Shown here one piece after another: positions 22,844 to 35,519 of a DNA stretch of 64,000 nt; position 1 is the first letter of the stretch; each line of letters begins with the position of its first letter. Position numbers and translations under genes: made by a program. The stretch covers positions 1 to 64,000 of the forward strand of contig JABYQR010000075.1 of the NCBI GenBank assembly GCA_022592445.1, read 5' to 3'. Under the pieces are notes generated by a model that saw only the letters and a program-made list of their open reading frames with translations, was not told where the DNA came from and made no database searches. The stretch is from Cytidiella melzeri. Taxonomy: Eukaryota > Basidiomycota > Agaricomycetes > Polyporales > Irpicaceae.

Positions 22844-25106
22844 TCAACTTGAAGCTTCAGCAGACGTTTCAAAACTGACACCTTGCGCCAGGGGAGCTTC
22901 GTCCGAGAAATTGATGGTGCAAGCACTCCACCGCACGTATTGTTTCCACGCATCTCCGCCAGATTCACGTCCCCTAGTGAAAGCAGACAAAGAAAAGGTC
23001 AGGCCCGCTGTTACGGAGAAAACAAAAACTGTGAGGAAATATGCCGTACCATCCTGTGCTCTTGTTACCCCCAAACGCAGCACCGATTTCCGCACCACTC
23101 GTTCCGACGTTCACCTAGACGAAGTAAAAATCGATCCAAGTCAGCATATCCAAAGACCAGACCACATCAAGCCCAACATACATTCACAATCCCACAATCA
23201 CTCCCCTTACCCCCACCAAGCCCCAACCACTTGCCCACACTCCTCACATCTCTCGTCCACAAACTGGAGCTCAGCCCCTGCCTCACCCCGTTGTTCGACT
23301 CAATCGCCTCCTCCAGTTCGTCAAACACCCTCACGCACACCACCGGCGCAAACGTCTCCGTCTGCCAGATTGGATGCGACAGCGGCAGGTTGGAAGGTGG
23401 GATGGCGAGCGTCGGGTTCACGTAGTTCCCGCCTTCCAGGTGTGTGCCAGTGAGGTGTGAATAGTATGGTGCACCGCCAACGAGAATTTCTGCGCCTACG
23501 GACTTGAGCTGCTCGACCGCGTTGGTGTATACCCCGACGGCAGCCTTTGTATGCAGAGGGCCCAGGAGTGTTTTCGAGTCCAGGGGGTCGCCTGGCTTGA
23601 GTGTCTTGTACATCCCTGTAAGCTTTGAAAGGAAATTGGGTGCGATGGAGCGGTGGAGATAGATGCGACGTGTGGACGTGCAGCGTTGGCCTGCGGTTCC
23701 TACTGCGCCAAAGAACGTGGAGGGAACGGCGAGCGAGAGGTCTGCGTCGGGCATGACGATGACAGCTAAAACAAACACAAAGTCAACAGAAGAATCCTGA
23801 ACTGTGCAGTGCGTGAACGAACCGTTATTCCCACCAAGCTCCAACAGTACCTTGCCGAATCTTGACTGCACGACTTTGCCCACCTGGCGGCCGACATGTT
23901 CGCTCCCGGTGAAACTAACTATGTGAACGGCAGCACGTCAGGAGGCGTTACGTAGTCAGAGCTTAAAAGTATACCCATATCGACGTTGTCACTTTCGACA
24001 ACAGCTTCGCCAACGTCTTTACCACCAATGACCAGCCCGGCAACTGCACCTGGGATACCGTTTCGCTCTAGGACAGAGGAGACAATCTTTATAGTCGCTA
24101 TGCTGCACAAAGGCGTTGTAGGTGACGGCTTCCATAGCGTGGAGTTTCCGGCCGCAAAGGACAGTGCAAGGTTCCTTCACTCAAATGTCAGACAGTTTTA
24201 CAGTGCAGGTAGGGTTTGGAGTGTATACTTACCAGCCGTATACCGCAACGGGAAAGTTGAAAGCTGATAACACACCAACCACGCCTAGAGGGTTTGGCAC
24301 TGAATACGAATGTTTAGGCAAGATGCTGGTTTAGGACCGCAAGCGTGCGCGTACCCTCGAGGATCGAATGACCAGGTCTCTCTGACGCAACAACACGACC
24401 GTTCATCATTCTTGACAGACCGATGGCATAGTCTGCCTGGGCAGAAGTGCCGCTTGAGCATGGATAGTAATGTACGTGCACAACCTACGAAGCAAAGACT
24501 CACAATATCAATAAACTCTTGTACTTCCCCGACACCTTCTGTCTGTATTTTGCCCATCTCAAGAGACACAATAGCACCTAGTTCATTCCTCTACAGCATG
24601 GCAGCAAGAGGAAGATCAGAAGTACGTTGGCAGGATGGGTGGTACAACACGAACGTACCTTTGCTGCCAGTGCTTCTCTGATCTGACGCAACACCTCGCC
24701 TCTCCTGGGCGCAGGCACAGACTTGAAGAGCCCAAACGCCTCGCGTGACTTGTCCAAGGCAGTCTGCAGCTCCTGTGGAGATGCCTAGCGAATACGATGT
24801 ACATAATAATCATAGTCGTCAGTCAGCCCAGGAACCAGGACACACAGCCACCATGCACATACTTACACCTTGCACACGAGCCAAAACCTCCCCTGTCGCT
24901 GGACACACGCTCTCCATAATCTCACCGCTCCCACCCCATTGTCCGTCGTATACGCCTGGGATAGTGCCGGAGCTCGAGGCGGTAAGGTCAAGTGCATTCA
25001 AGATGGTCGATGCTCGTGTAGAGAGCAGACGCGTCAAATGGCGTGTGTGGCTCAACGACCTCCGCGACAAGAGACGGGCGCGAGGAGACGAAGCCCTGTA
25101 TATCAT
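22844..25106 (-). CDS. Aldehyde dehydrogenase, antiquitin (ALDH7) type
   Basis: NAD-dependent aldehyde dehydrogenase closest to the ALDH7A1/antiquitin group, which oxidises alpha-aminoadipate semialdehyde and other aldehydes. Spliced exons give, in order, a basic Ser/Arg-rich N-terminus suggestive of mitochondrial import ([19 protein letters not shown]), [40 protein letters not shown] with the general-base Glu, [12 protein letters not shown] with the catalytic Cys, [37 protein letters not shown] and the C-terminal [20 protein letters not shown]. The last introns (GTATGT at about 23173 and GTACGG at about 23044) close in frame, and the stop is at 22844. All key residues are present and no break is seen. 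The start at 25106 ([13 protein letters not shown]) is the first ATG with a plausible presequence; the upstream 240 bases hold no other exon. Confidence 0.9.
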
Positions 25107-25347
25107 CGTTCCTCGTTTCTCGGTGGTTGTGGGTCAAGAGTAGTTGACGGTGTCGATGAACGGCACGCAGAGTGCACCTGACTACTTCGGTCGCGCCAAA
25201 CTCACCAGATGTGGTCACGGTCATGTTTGGCTCCGGCGATCTGTGAGTTCTAGGACCACTGCGCGTGAGTTATTGCAGCGAGTAGAAAGAAACAAAAACT
25301 GGTTCCATAAGTACGACGAACAAAACAGAGAAAAGCGAAGTCGGCCA

Positions 25348-26582
25348 TTACAGCAAAGAGTCTAGTTTTGAGAGGACCTCCAGGACACCAGAAACAAGCT
25401 CAAAGCACATATCTTCGTCGCCCGTTGTCTCCTTCTTCACCTCTTGCACCAGTCCCAGAATTGCCTCTCTGCCACTTGACCCAGAGCTGCCCATCCCTAT
25501 CCTCGACGCTTCTCTCCGTCTCCCCCTTGCTGTCGCCGAACCACCCGCAGACGCAGACCCAATCGGCCAAGCCATGAACTCGTTCATTAGATCCTCGCAC
25601 CGCTGGAACGCCGCCTCCCTCTCCTCATATGTCAGTCTCCCAAACGCGTTATCCAACACGCTCGCTGCGTACGCCGAAACAGCGAGACACACCGCCCGCA
25701 TGTGTCTCGCCTGCGTTCCTTCCTTGTCCAGCGCCGCAGGAGGTACAGCCGATGTCGTAAACGTCAACAACGTCGTCACGCGCGAGACGATATTCTCCTT
25801 CGTCCTCACGTCCGCCACAGGATGTGTCGCCATGTCAAAGAGCAAAAAATTGCGTTTTTCGGTCCGGAGCACGCCCTTGTCGACGAGCCCTTTGGCCAGC
25901 CGTTCGCGCACCTGCTTGAGCTGAAAGCCAATCTTCATCACGTTCCATGTTTCGCCGCTGAGCAGGTCCACCCATGTGTTGATCGCGAGCTTCTCGCCCG
26001 TCGTCTCCGTCTGCTTCATCATCTTCAGCGTCTCGTCCAGTATCGTCTCTCCCGTCAGTCGTGTGTCGATCACCTCCACCACACGCTCTGACGGTGGTAA
26101 TGAGCGGCGGTTTACGTCGCGGACGAGGGCGATACGTCTGCGCAGGGCAAGTTCGATCAGTATACACCCCCGCAACGCATATGAGATGTTGTCATTCCAA
26201 AAGGACAAGTATCCCTGTTTAGCACCTGTAAATCAGTTTGCCGAATGCAAAATAAATAGATAAAATCAGTCAGTCGCACCTGCTTGTCCTTCAACCCAAG
26301 CAGCAGCACCTCCTCCATGATAGTCAACCTTGGAGCCTTGCCTCCCTGTTTCGCGTCTTCCTCCCCTTGATCAATCAAGTCCCTAGGGTCATACGCGATC
26401 TTGCTCCCGCCCTCGAACGCGGATCCTGCATGGGCGATGTTCGAGGAAGAGACACTTGGGGAGGTGACGTGTGGTGGTGGCTTTGAGGTCGTGCCATTGT
26501 CGAGACCCCATGCGTCTCCGTCCTCGTCTGCTTGTGAGGAGGACGCTGCGACACGACGGCGCGAGAGACCGCCGGAACTCAT
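25348..26582 (-). CDS. VPS74: GOLPH3/Vps74-family Golgi adaptor, 389 aa
   Basis: Two exons (26582-26280, 26214-25348; 65-nt intron) give 389 residues. The N-terminal 90 residues are disordered with a basic patch (SGGLSRRRVAAS). The GPP34 domain follows: LTIMEEVLLLGLKDKQGYLS, FWNDNISYALRGCILIELAL, LLSGETWN, VRERLAKGLVDKGVLRTEKR and FLLFDMATHPV, very close to human GOLPH3. The family binds phosphatidylinositol-4-phosphate and COPI and keeps glycosyltransferases in the Golgi. The protein differs from the animal form by a Gly/Ser/Arg-rich insertion (about residues 315-350) inside the C-terminal helical part. Introns and frame are intact. The start at 26582 (MSSGGLSRRR) is preceded by an open but unrelated frame that I leave out. 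Confidence 0.93.
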
Positions 26583-27294
26583 GTTTTGCAAGACTTTGAA
26601 GTTATGGTCACTTCTTTGAGTGGGTCCTGTGTTTAGTAACAAAGTCAGCTTGAGAAATGTAGCACGCACATATGGGCTTATACTTCCGATGCCCGAGAGG
26701 AATGAGCGACGTAGGCGAGACGGGAAAAGACTACCTGGACGGTTAGTTGTTGGTGGGTGGTTGCGGTGCGATGCTGGTAATAGTATACGAGTAGTGTTTC
26801 TGCCAAGTAAGTCGCTGTTTCCGCTGTCCGTTGAGGGAGGGCACAACTCGTCGATGGTGGTGGCAGCGCTATGCGCAGCATAGTGCTCCCAGATCTCATC
26901 AAGCTCAAGTGCGAGACGCTTAGCCCACCCACCAAACGCAGTTGAGCAACTTATAGCTAGTAATTGCATCTTCGCACACAACCTTCTCCTAATTATTATG
27001 GAGGTCTATTGCTAAGATGCGGAACACTATGGTTGTGCCCGCTTCATACTTGCTACATGCTATTATAAATAATCTTGTGTGTTGCTGTCACGATGCTCGA
27101 CTTGGAGTAGGGCAGATTCGAGGCAGCCAGCTGACTTGTGCTAACTGTCTGATGTGATTTGAGCCAACGACGCCACAGTGAATGTTGTACAGAGCAAGAG
27201 TGGTGTTGCGGAGCAGGTTCAAGCTGTGGAGATTGGATATGGTCGAACAGAATGCAGAAAATGAGAGACCATGCGAGAAACAAAGGACGCGTGA
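26583..27294. other. Intergenic upstream of the Vps74 gene
   Basis: About 700 bases. A minus-strand frame at 26981-26650 is open but has no motif and no consistent splice link to the Vps74 start, so it is probably leader or promoter. Confidence 0.35.
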
Positions 27295-27840
27295 TCAAAC
27301 GTTGTTGTTGTTCGTAGGTTGCGGAGTATGCGTGTCCGCCCACAACACCTGAAATTGGCGAGCCAAGCGTTGCGTCTGCTCGTCCTGGGTCTAGTATACA
27401 AGACGTTGAGTGAACGGTATATCGCGTGCGTTAGTGCAGTATACATACCACAAGCCCGCGCTGTCTCAGGATGTCTTGCCTCCGCATCAGATCCTCTCCA
27501 ACCATATGCGCCACTTCATGCAATGTGCGTTTCATCTCGTACGCCACAATGCGGCGCTGCAAGCGGAGACGTCTTTTCTGCAGCACGTCAAACATCTGTG
27601 CGAGTTGCACTTTGAGGTCTTGGGGCTGGTTGAGTTTTGCCACCCGTTTGTCTGTGGTTGTATCGACCTAGGGACGCGTTAGCAGTTGCAAATAACAAGG
27701 TCTCGTGCCGCACTGACTGTAGGCTCAGCTCCGGAGTTGTGAGCATCGTCAACCGCTATGCCGGGCATGTCGTCCGTTGAGTAGAGAAAGCTCTTGGCTT
27801 CTGCAGCACGATTCAAAATGTACGAGATAAGAGAAAACAT
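27295..27840 (-). CDS. Small helical unknown protein, 145 aa
   Basis: Exons 27840-27718, 27667-27449 and 27390-27295 join in phase 0 through introns with donors GTCAGT and GTATGT, giving 145 residues. The N-terminus (MFSLISYILNRAAEAKSFLY) is amphipathic. The centre (KVQLAQMFDVLQKRRLRLQR, then EMKRTLHEVAHMVGEDLMRR) is strongly helical and charged, likely a coiled coil, and the end is polar with NNNNV. No family is recognised. Intron structure, exact phases and composition support a real gene. It is divergent from the plus-strand gene beginning near 28.2 kb. Confidence 0.6.
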
Positions 27841-28310
27841 CGGAAGATGGTATTCTGCAGGGATGTGCTTAGGCTTTAAGAGAGACTAGGGTTGGGCCTT
27901 TGAAGGTTGTGTCAGTGGGCCATGTTGTCAGTCGAGACAAAAGCGGAAGGTTGGCCGTGGCTGGGAGACTACAAAGGGATTGTCGGCCTCAGCTTGCTCT
28001 TGATGTGCCACGTAGTTCATGGCCAACTTGTGGCCAAAGAAAGGATGATAATAACCCTGCGCATACATGGAAGCAAAGACGAGGACTCGTTGCATGTCTT
28101 AGTTGAGACTCAGCCACAAAGCAGTGATTGCTTACATAAGCGCCCCGACGCACTCACTGGCACGATCATCTTCAAGAAGTTATCATGATAACCAGCGACA
28201 GCCTCTGCCCAAAAATCGTTGAAACACGGGGCGACGGCCGCGTTTCTCTTCGGATTCTTAGGCAGGGTCTCAAAAGCAGAACATATTACAACCCTGACCG
28301 AGTTTATCAG

Positions 28311-28738
28311 CTTTGCAGACGAAGGATTCCATCGCTCCAGTAAGTTTCTATGATAGTCTCCCTTTTCCTTGACCTGCCGCCTTCGCTTTATAGGTATCCT
28401 CTGGCTTTCGTCTCTACGATGAACGTAATGCTGGTATTGTGTGCGGCTGGCAGCTGCCATGTGTCTTCATGGAAACGCGTAAGTATGTGTCCAGCAGCGA
28501 GTCGGTTCTCGCGCATATCTTCAGCAGAAGGCCTACTGCGGTTGCACCCTAAAATACAGCAGAAACGAGCTTCTCCAGAGAGAAGTAACAGCACGAGCGG
28601 TGGCGCATGTGTGAGTCCTCGAGGCGTGGATCGTCTTGCGGCTTTGATGCTGCGCATCGTGTTCGGTAAGAGCTTCTGTTACGGTTTCTATAATCATGCT
28701 AACGTCGATATTAAGGTCACCAACTGGAGCGAGGGTGA
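28311..28738 (+). CDS. Unknown protein, C-terminal exons (5' end unresolved)
   Basis: The best-supported chain is an exon from about 28311 (TKDSIAP), an exon beginning after TTTATAG at 28395 with GFRLYDERNAGIVCGWQLPC, an exon with GLLRLHPKIQQKRASPERSN and DRLAALMLRIVFG, and a last exon HQLERG ending with TGA at 28736-28738. The final intron is classic (GTAAGA, branch GCTAAC, acceptor TTAAG). A second consistent reading exists: ATG 28184 to TGA 28614, ending VTARAVAHV. I prefer the first because it uses the strong last intron and has a more natural composition. The stop lies only about 57 bases before the ATG of the helicase gene, so the two are tightly packed. No family recognised. Confidence 0.35.
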
Positions 28739-28794
28739 GCCTGCCCCTTTACACCGCTCCAGTCACAAAGCCCTCTGCATTGCAGCATTCCAAC

Positions 28795-31700
28795 ATGTCT
28801 CAAAGCGTTTTTACATGCGCTTCTTGCAGCGTGGTATGTAGCAATCAGTACATCTTCCAGCAGCACCTGGACGGCAAGAAGCATAGGAGAAGGCTGCAGT
28901 ATAGAGGCTCTATCTTGCAGTGTGGTATCTGCATGATTACGGTCAACGGCCCCGTCCCTTGGAGCGCCCATATTCTTGGTATGCGTCATAAGAGTCTTGC
29001 AGGGAAACAAGGCATTTCTCCTGCTGTAGAGCCGGAAGGAGCTGGAGCTACAGTACACGGTCATCAGTTCTGCGCCGTCTGCAACATCTATGTTCCCGAG
29101 AACATTTGGGCCTCTCACCCTTACTCCAAAGCCCACCAACGAAGACTTCGTTTCGCGGCAATGGAAGCTACAGCCGAAGAGGCAGCGAGGGACAAGCACG
29201 GCGTGACTGTCTCCCACCACCCCGCCGGCCTGGACTTTGGTATTCTTGAGGTCCACGAAGCGACACCCGGCAGAGAGGTATTGTTAACGGTCAACAACAC
29301 TGTACCCATCTCGAGTGTCGTGCTGTTGAATGTCGAACTGTCCTCTACCGCTACGCGGTGGCCTTCTGCGTACGCCACGCTAATTTTATGCCATCGCTTT
29401 GCATTTTTGACAGGAACTTATCAGGTTTCAAATCCGTTTCGGAGGACCAAAACAGCTCGCATATAACCAGGCGATGCAGATTCCGATTGCCTTCTCGCAT
29501 ACCCTTCGCGGCATTTATGTTGATCGCGCGGAGTTCTCCTTTGAGGACACCCGACTGCAGCAGATATTCACCATTTCTCGAACGCTTCGGGCGACTGTTG
29601 GAGAACGAGCTGCCTATGCTGCTTTGCAGCCCAACACGCCGTTTGTTCCCCGCAAGCGAACCGCCAGAACACTCGAACGGGACGTTGTTGCAGGCGACCC
29701 CCCTCCGGCTCTCAAAGTCATTCCGTACAAAGGTCACCTGCCTCACGCCGAGATCCCTGATAGAATGCTACCACTCTTCTCTTGCAAAGGCTCTGTCGCG
29801 GACATGGTCAAGCAGACGAAGGACACCTTCCTGCCTGCACAGCTGGACAGTTTGACCTATGGTCAGCATTACAAAGCTTTGCTTTGGGCTGAGGAGTACA
29901 GAAGCGAGTGAGTAATCACTGCGAGCTTTTCATCACACGCTTCTGACATGCACATAGTCAGGATCTCCAGGTATATGATATCGACAGCACTACGCTGAGT
30001 AAATTCAACTCGCTATACTAGTACGTTGCCCCCTTTGAATTCGACCTACGTTTCGTACTGAACCAATAACAGCCTCGGTGTTCCTGGTCTAGCAGAAAAA
30101 CGCCCAAGCGTGCTGGTTGGTAAGCGATGGAGTATAAACTGTTGAGAATCGATACTAATTCACACGCTAGGGGATCGTATCCTTATGCAGCCCTCCAGTT
30201 TCGACGCCGAGCGAGATAAGTGGTTCGAGGGTTGGGTACACGTGGTTCGTCGAGACGAAGTTGGTATGAAGTTTGGCCCATCTTTCCACATCGGGTACTT
30301 TGAATTCCAACAATATCGTGCTCGGTTCAAACTCAATCGGATCCCACTTCGCCGACAACATCAAGCTCTGGATGCCGCCTTCTATCCTGACCGATTATTG
30401 TTTCCTCGGCCGTCTTTGACAGTTTGGCATCAGTCACCCAGCACTGCAGATATTGCCCCCGCCATACACAATCAGTACATTAGCCAAAATCCTCCGCAAC
30501 TGCAAGCAGTTGCTTCCATTGCCTCTCTTCCGCCAGGTTCGCTGCCCTTCTGTATATTTGGACCGTGAGTGTGCATTTCAACTCCGGCGCAGTTAAATCA
30601 TATACTGATCACAAACGGAATGCTGCAGACCTGGGACAGGTAAAACCGTCACAACGGTCGAAGCTATAAGGCAGCTCCTCGATCGCAATCCCAACGCTCA
30701 TATTTTGGCATGCGCCCCCAGCAATAGTGCTGCAGACCTCATCGCATCGCGTCTAGCAATGCTGAAGCCAAGCGAACTGTTCAGATTTTACGCGCCTTCG
30801 CGGTTCAAGAACTCAGTACCAGACGACTTGGCGAAATACTCTCTGACTAATGCCGACGGTCACTTTACGGTTCCGCCCATGGCGATACTGATGCAATACC
30901 GAGTCATTGTGTCGACGTGCGTTTCGGCTTCGTTTACTCACGGCATAGGCATGCCTCGCGGGCACTTCACCCATATGTTCTTCGACGAAGCAGGCCACGC
31001 GACAGAGCCTGAAATTATGATTGCGGTCAAGACTATGGCTGACAACGAGACGAACATCATACTCTCTGGCGATCCGAAGCAACTCGGACCTATCATCCGT
31101 TCCGCTGTCGCAAGAGAGCTAGGGCTCGAGAAAAGTTACCTCGAACGCTTGATGGATTGTGAGTCACACAATATGAGTACTGGACATGGTACCACGTAAG
31201 ACTGTCCTCATCGCTCTCAATTCACCGTTTGCTCACATTCCTCCCAAACAGCGTCGTCAGGTTGACACAAAACTTCCGCTCCCACCCTCAAATTCTGCGT
31301 TTCCCAAACGAACGATTCTATGACGGGGCATTGCAGCCTTGTGGCGACCCTGAAGTGATCAACTCTTACATCGGATCCTCCCTCTTGGTCAACAAGAACT
31401 TCCCTATCGTCTTCCGCGCGTTATCTGGCAAAGATGACCGAGAGGCCAAATCCCCTTCCTTTTTCAACGCGATGGAGGTCCTTGAAGTGAAAGCCTTCGT
31501 AGAACAATTGCGTTCCAACAGGGACGTACGAACCAGTAAGATCTTTTATTCAAATTGCTGACGACTGTCTGGAACTCCTTACTGACATATGTTCATCTAG
31601 ATGACAACGAAATCGGTGTCATCTCGCCTTATCATGCTCAGTGCTCGAGAATCCGTGCGTCGTTAAGGCCTTTCGCTGAAGGCATTAAAGTTGGTAGTGT

Positions 31701-32258
31701 GGAAGAGTTTCAAGGCCAGGTGCGCTCCTTGTTGTATCGGGATCATCCCAGGTCTCTTATATCGACCACAGGAACGACGTGTGATCATCATCTCCACCGT
31801 TCGAAGCAGCCAGGACTTTGTTGAGTACGATCTCAAGCACACGCTTGGGTTTGTGGCGAATCCTCGTCGCCTGAATGGTAAGCATCAGCCATCATGGAAC
31901 CCCTATAAAGAGATTTACTTGAACTTATCCTTTGATGCCGATTCCAGTCGCCGTAACTCGCGCACAGGCATTACTTATCATCGTAGGAGACCCTGCGGTC
32001 CTTGGGCTGGATTCCTTGTGGCGTTCATTCTTGAACTTCATTCACGTCAACGGTGGTTGGAAAGGTGATGAGCCGCACTGGGACACATCTGCTCCTGTGC
32101 ACGCAGACGGCGCTCACGATGAGGAAGCCCGCGAAGCCGGATTCAAAGACATTGACGCGTTCGGTAGACGAATGCAGCAGGCCACCATGGTCAACCTCTC
32201 TGGCGAAAACGACGAAGAGGAGGACAACATTGATCGTCCGTGGAGAGATCTTGAGTGA
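28795..32258 (+). CDS. MOV10/SDE3-type RNA helicase with three N-terminal zinc fingers
   Basis: Superfamily 1 (UPF1-like) RNA helicase of the MOV10/SDE3 branch, a group tied to RNA silencing and control of mobile elements in plants, animals and fungi. In order: three U1/C2H2-like fingers (CASC...HLDGKKH, CGIC...HILGMRH, CAVC...HPYSKAH), a beta-rich domain ([35 protein letters not shown]), Walker A GPPGTGKT formed across an intron near 30567-30629, [11 protein letters not shown], Walker [13 protein letters not shown] (the MOV10-type DEAG), [45 protein letters not shown] and [22 protein letters not shown]. The C-terminus is acidic. All helicase motifs are intact. Exon borders in the first 700 bases are partly uncertain (around 29340-29415). 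Likely cytoplasmic. Confidence 0.92.
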
Positions 32259-32529
32259 CTGGAAGCCATCTGAGAACATATCTTGAAGGCTGTATGTACA
32301 TGTCTCGACAAGTTTGCAACATTTAGAAAAGTGGTCGTCACAAACGGAGGGAATCAATACTGAGGTGCTGCATATAGTGAACCAACAATCGATCGCGACT
32401 CGTACACCTTCTATGTATTCTGGTGAGATAAATATTACGTCGGAAGACGCACTACGATATGAGACTTTGATCTAAATGGAGTTGGGGTGGGTATAGTTTC
32501 GTGGGTAGGGCATGCATGTCAGGTAGAGT

Positions 32530-34841
32530 TCATGAGAGTCCATGAGGCGGGCGTCTGCGGAGGGGTAAGGGAAGCCAGTAGCGATTTGACGGCTTTTTCT
32601 GGCTAGGATTGCCAGCTGACAAGCCCATTTTGCGAATTCGTGCAAGCCTGGAGAGGATCAATCAAGATGTCAGCTCACACACAAATATGAACACCCCGAA
32701 CGCGATCATCACGTACGTGACAAGCCCTCTCCACGCGAAGATGCCGGCGACCGCCATGGACATTATCGACATCGTGGCAAATGCGTATTCGTTCTCCTCG
32801 TAGTGGCTGGTCAACTGACATATAAGCGGGATATGAGTATCCTGAGAGAGGGCATTGCGGTAAGAAACGCACGTTCATTCCAAACAGGCCCGCCAACAGT
32901 GTCCCAACACCGATGCCCATGGTCAGTATGGACACCTGCAGAGAAGCATGGCAACGTTGATTTAGCTACTACGTATATCTTGACAAAGGATGGGGAATAC
33001 TCGCCTTCAAATCGAGAGCCAGTAAGGCATTACGGTTAGAATCTAGGATCAGCTCCACGATCTCCTGAGTAGATTGCACGTTGCTCTGCCCGAAGAGAAA
33101 GTAAGCCCTCATGTGATCAATCTGTCGAGATTTGTAATAACCTGAATACTTTCTGCCTCATTGACGATTTCTTCTACCTGCTTTGAAAAGGATTCCAGAA
33201 GGACTTCCAGGTCCTCATGGTCGTTCAGTGACCGGGGTATGCCGCTTTTCTTGTCCGTGAGATACATAGCTGCGAGGTCCTCGTCTACGGATCATAACAC
33301 CACGGTGAGTTTTTACCAACTAAAAGGCATAAGGGTCGTACCTTGTTCGAGCACTTCTTCCAGAGCCTCTTGCACCTGTCAAACCATAGTCCTCCTCAGT
33401 ATAAGCATTACGCAAGGCATGCGTATTTGGGGCGACAAACCAATTTAGCGCGGTTCTGAAACCCTGCTAGTCTACGAGAATAATGGAGCATTCGTTTGAA
33501 ACGATCTCGATCGATGTCATCCTCAAGCTCAGCAAGCAAGCCACCTATCAGATTACGTATAAAGACCATCTCTGCCTCCAACGCGCTTAGGACGGACAAG
33601 AGAATTGACTCAAGTGCGCTGCAAGAGGGGTGAACTGACACGCGTGAGAGACTGCGCTAACGCTGAATGGTGTCGCACTCACCGAAACTCGTAGGGCTGC
33701 CCTGATGACTTGGCCCTGAGATTATGCTGTCACCGATCAGTGAACAAATCCGTTATTATCAGCCGGAGATAAATTACTTACTTCAAGGTGATACAAGAAA
33801 ACGGAATGGAGTCTCGAGTCAGCAGAACCGAATGTATCAAACAGCACAACTGTGTCTGCTTTGACAAGGGCACGGATATGGAGGATATTAACCTGACAGT
33901 AATTTTCGAAGTCAGTTACACGGTGCCCATGCAATGAGGTTTACTCACCAAAACGGCTTCTTTTCTGACAAGGATCGTGGGCACAAGATTGGGAATTCTA
34001 GAGTCAATTTTACGCAGATCTCGCGGCTAGGTCCATTTGGTCAGTATGCAAGAAGACAAGGAGTATTATCTGTGAACATTACATTGAGTCGATGCTCGGA
34101 ACAAAGGTCCGACTTCTTGAATTGACCGGAGATGGTCTTCACATTGCCTGCGAGGAGAAACATTGAGTATTTTGTACACAGAGAACTGTACGTAGACCCG
34201 CGCAAAACAATTGTAGTAAAATAGCAGCATACAACGATGAGGGGGATGTTCCGGAGCAACAAAAATGTGGGACATATGTTTCCAACAGCTGCGAGAGATG
34301 GTTGATATGGCTTACCGTGCGCGTCGAGGATTGTGCCTAGAGATCCGTACAGTCAGACGAGCGCAACTGTTGGAATGCCCAACCGGAACTTACAGCGCAA
34401 CTTGAGATCCGTCGGCTGTCGACCCTTCATTGCTTTCTCTAGCATTGCGACTTTTGCAGCCTCCTCCTGGTTGTCTATCGACCCATTGAACTGGTCGGGT
34501 TGAGGACGTCGACTGGCACCAAAACCCGGAAGCCACGACATGCGCCTTTGACTGGGAGAAAAGGTGCATTCGAATGTAGTTCTGTACTCATACAAAGAGC
34601 GCCGACTGCCAGCCCTGTTTTGACAGAGGGTACTAGACATTCTGCCGCGTAGTGTTTGACATGTTCCTAAACGAGCGGCCGAGAGTTTTGCGGGGAGAGT
34701 GTGTCCCATTACATGATTCCAAGAGTTCAAAGCTTTCGCATGCATGCGATTTGCGACGGCGTCGACGACCACGAGCGAGGACGTGGAAGGAGAGGACTGA
34801 AATGAGTGGTCGCCTGCAAACATGAATTCCTCCAACGTCAC
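32530..34841 (-). CDS. CorA-family Mg2+ channel, MRS2/LPE10 type (mitochondrial)
   Basis: Spliced product carries the MRS2 core: RKIDSRIPNLVPTILVRKEA, VNILHIRALVKADTVVLFDT, ALESILLSVLSALEAEMVFI, GGLLAELEDDIDRDRFKRML, SRRLAGFQNRAKL, then the first membrane helix ending LLAGLFGMN, the signature GMN of the channel filter, a second helix (TYVMIAFGVFIFV) and, after a GTGAGC intron, a basic tail ending RRRPPHGLS at the stop at 32530. The long basic, Ser/Arg-rich N-terminus (AKLSAARLGTCQTLRGRMSS) fits mitochondrial import. The family moves Mg2+ into the matrix as a pentamer. Many short exons are used, and the start at 34841 is uncertain because other in-frame ATGs follow. All key parts are intact. 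Confidence 0.88.
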
Positions 34842-35519
34842 ACAGCGTTAGACGCTCATAATTAGTTAAGCTGCCTTTTTCGGACCTTTTCCGGAGCTCT
34901 CGTCTAACCATGATCAAGTTGTATGTCGAACTCGACTTGCTCCTACATTGAATATTTTTCTTCTACTAGGGTCACTCACTCAATACCAGCTCAGTGCTAG
35001 TTTCTCCGCACATATTATGGACCGCTCGTAATGTCGTACACTTTCGAATTCACCACAGATTGGCTCAGTCAAAGCCTCCGTATGGGCGGAGCCGGATGTG
35101 CTCGAGTTGTCTCGAATAACCTCCCACAAACGAGGCGAGAAAATAACCGTCAATCGATCTCGACGAATGGCTGAGAAACCTCTAGGTCTTCTACACAACT
35201 CATCTCCGTCCGAATTGAATTCTCGAATTGTTCATGTGACCAGGAATCCCCGCAGATTTACGGCCTATCGGTCCCTACCACGGTCTCATCTCCCCCAACG
35301 TGTTTGTCGGTGATTTTACGACAGATATGTCTGTGACCTCGAATATCTCGGTAAAGTTTACATCAGACGCCTCCAGTGCCTCGGCTTTATCCACGATGTG
35401 TCCTCTTCCAGTGCTCCTTCTCCCTCCTTCCTAACTGTGCGCGCGCCATGGCCTTAAGCGAGAGGTGCTCATGACCGCCATGCTTCATCCCTTCGACTGA
35501 GCCTAACCAACTGTCCATC
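34842..35519. other. Intergenic, divergent promoters of the Mg channel gene and the nucleotidyltransferase-like gene
   Basis: No supported gene in this stretch; only short frames on both strands. Confidence 0.4.
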
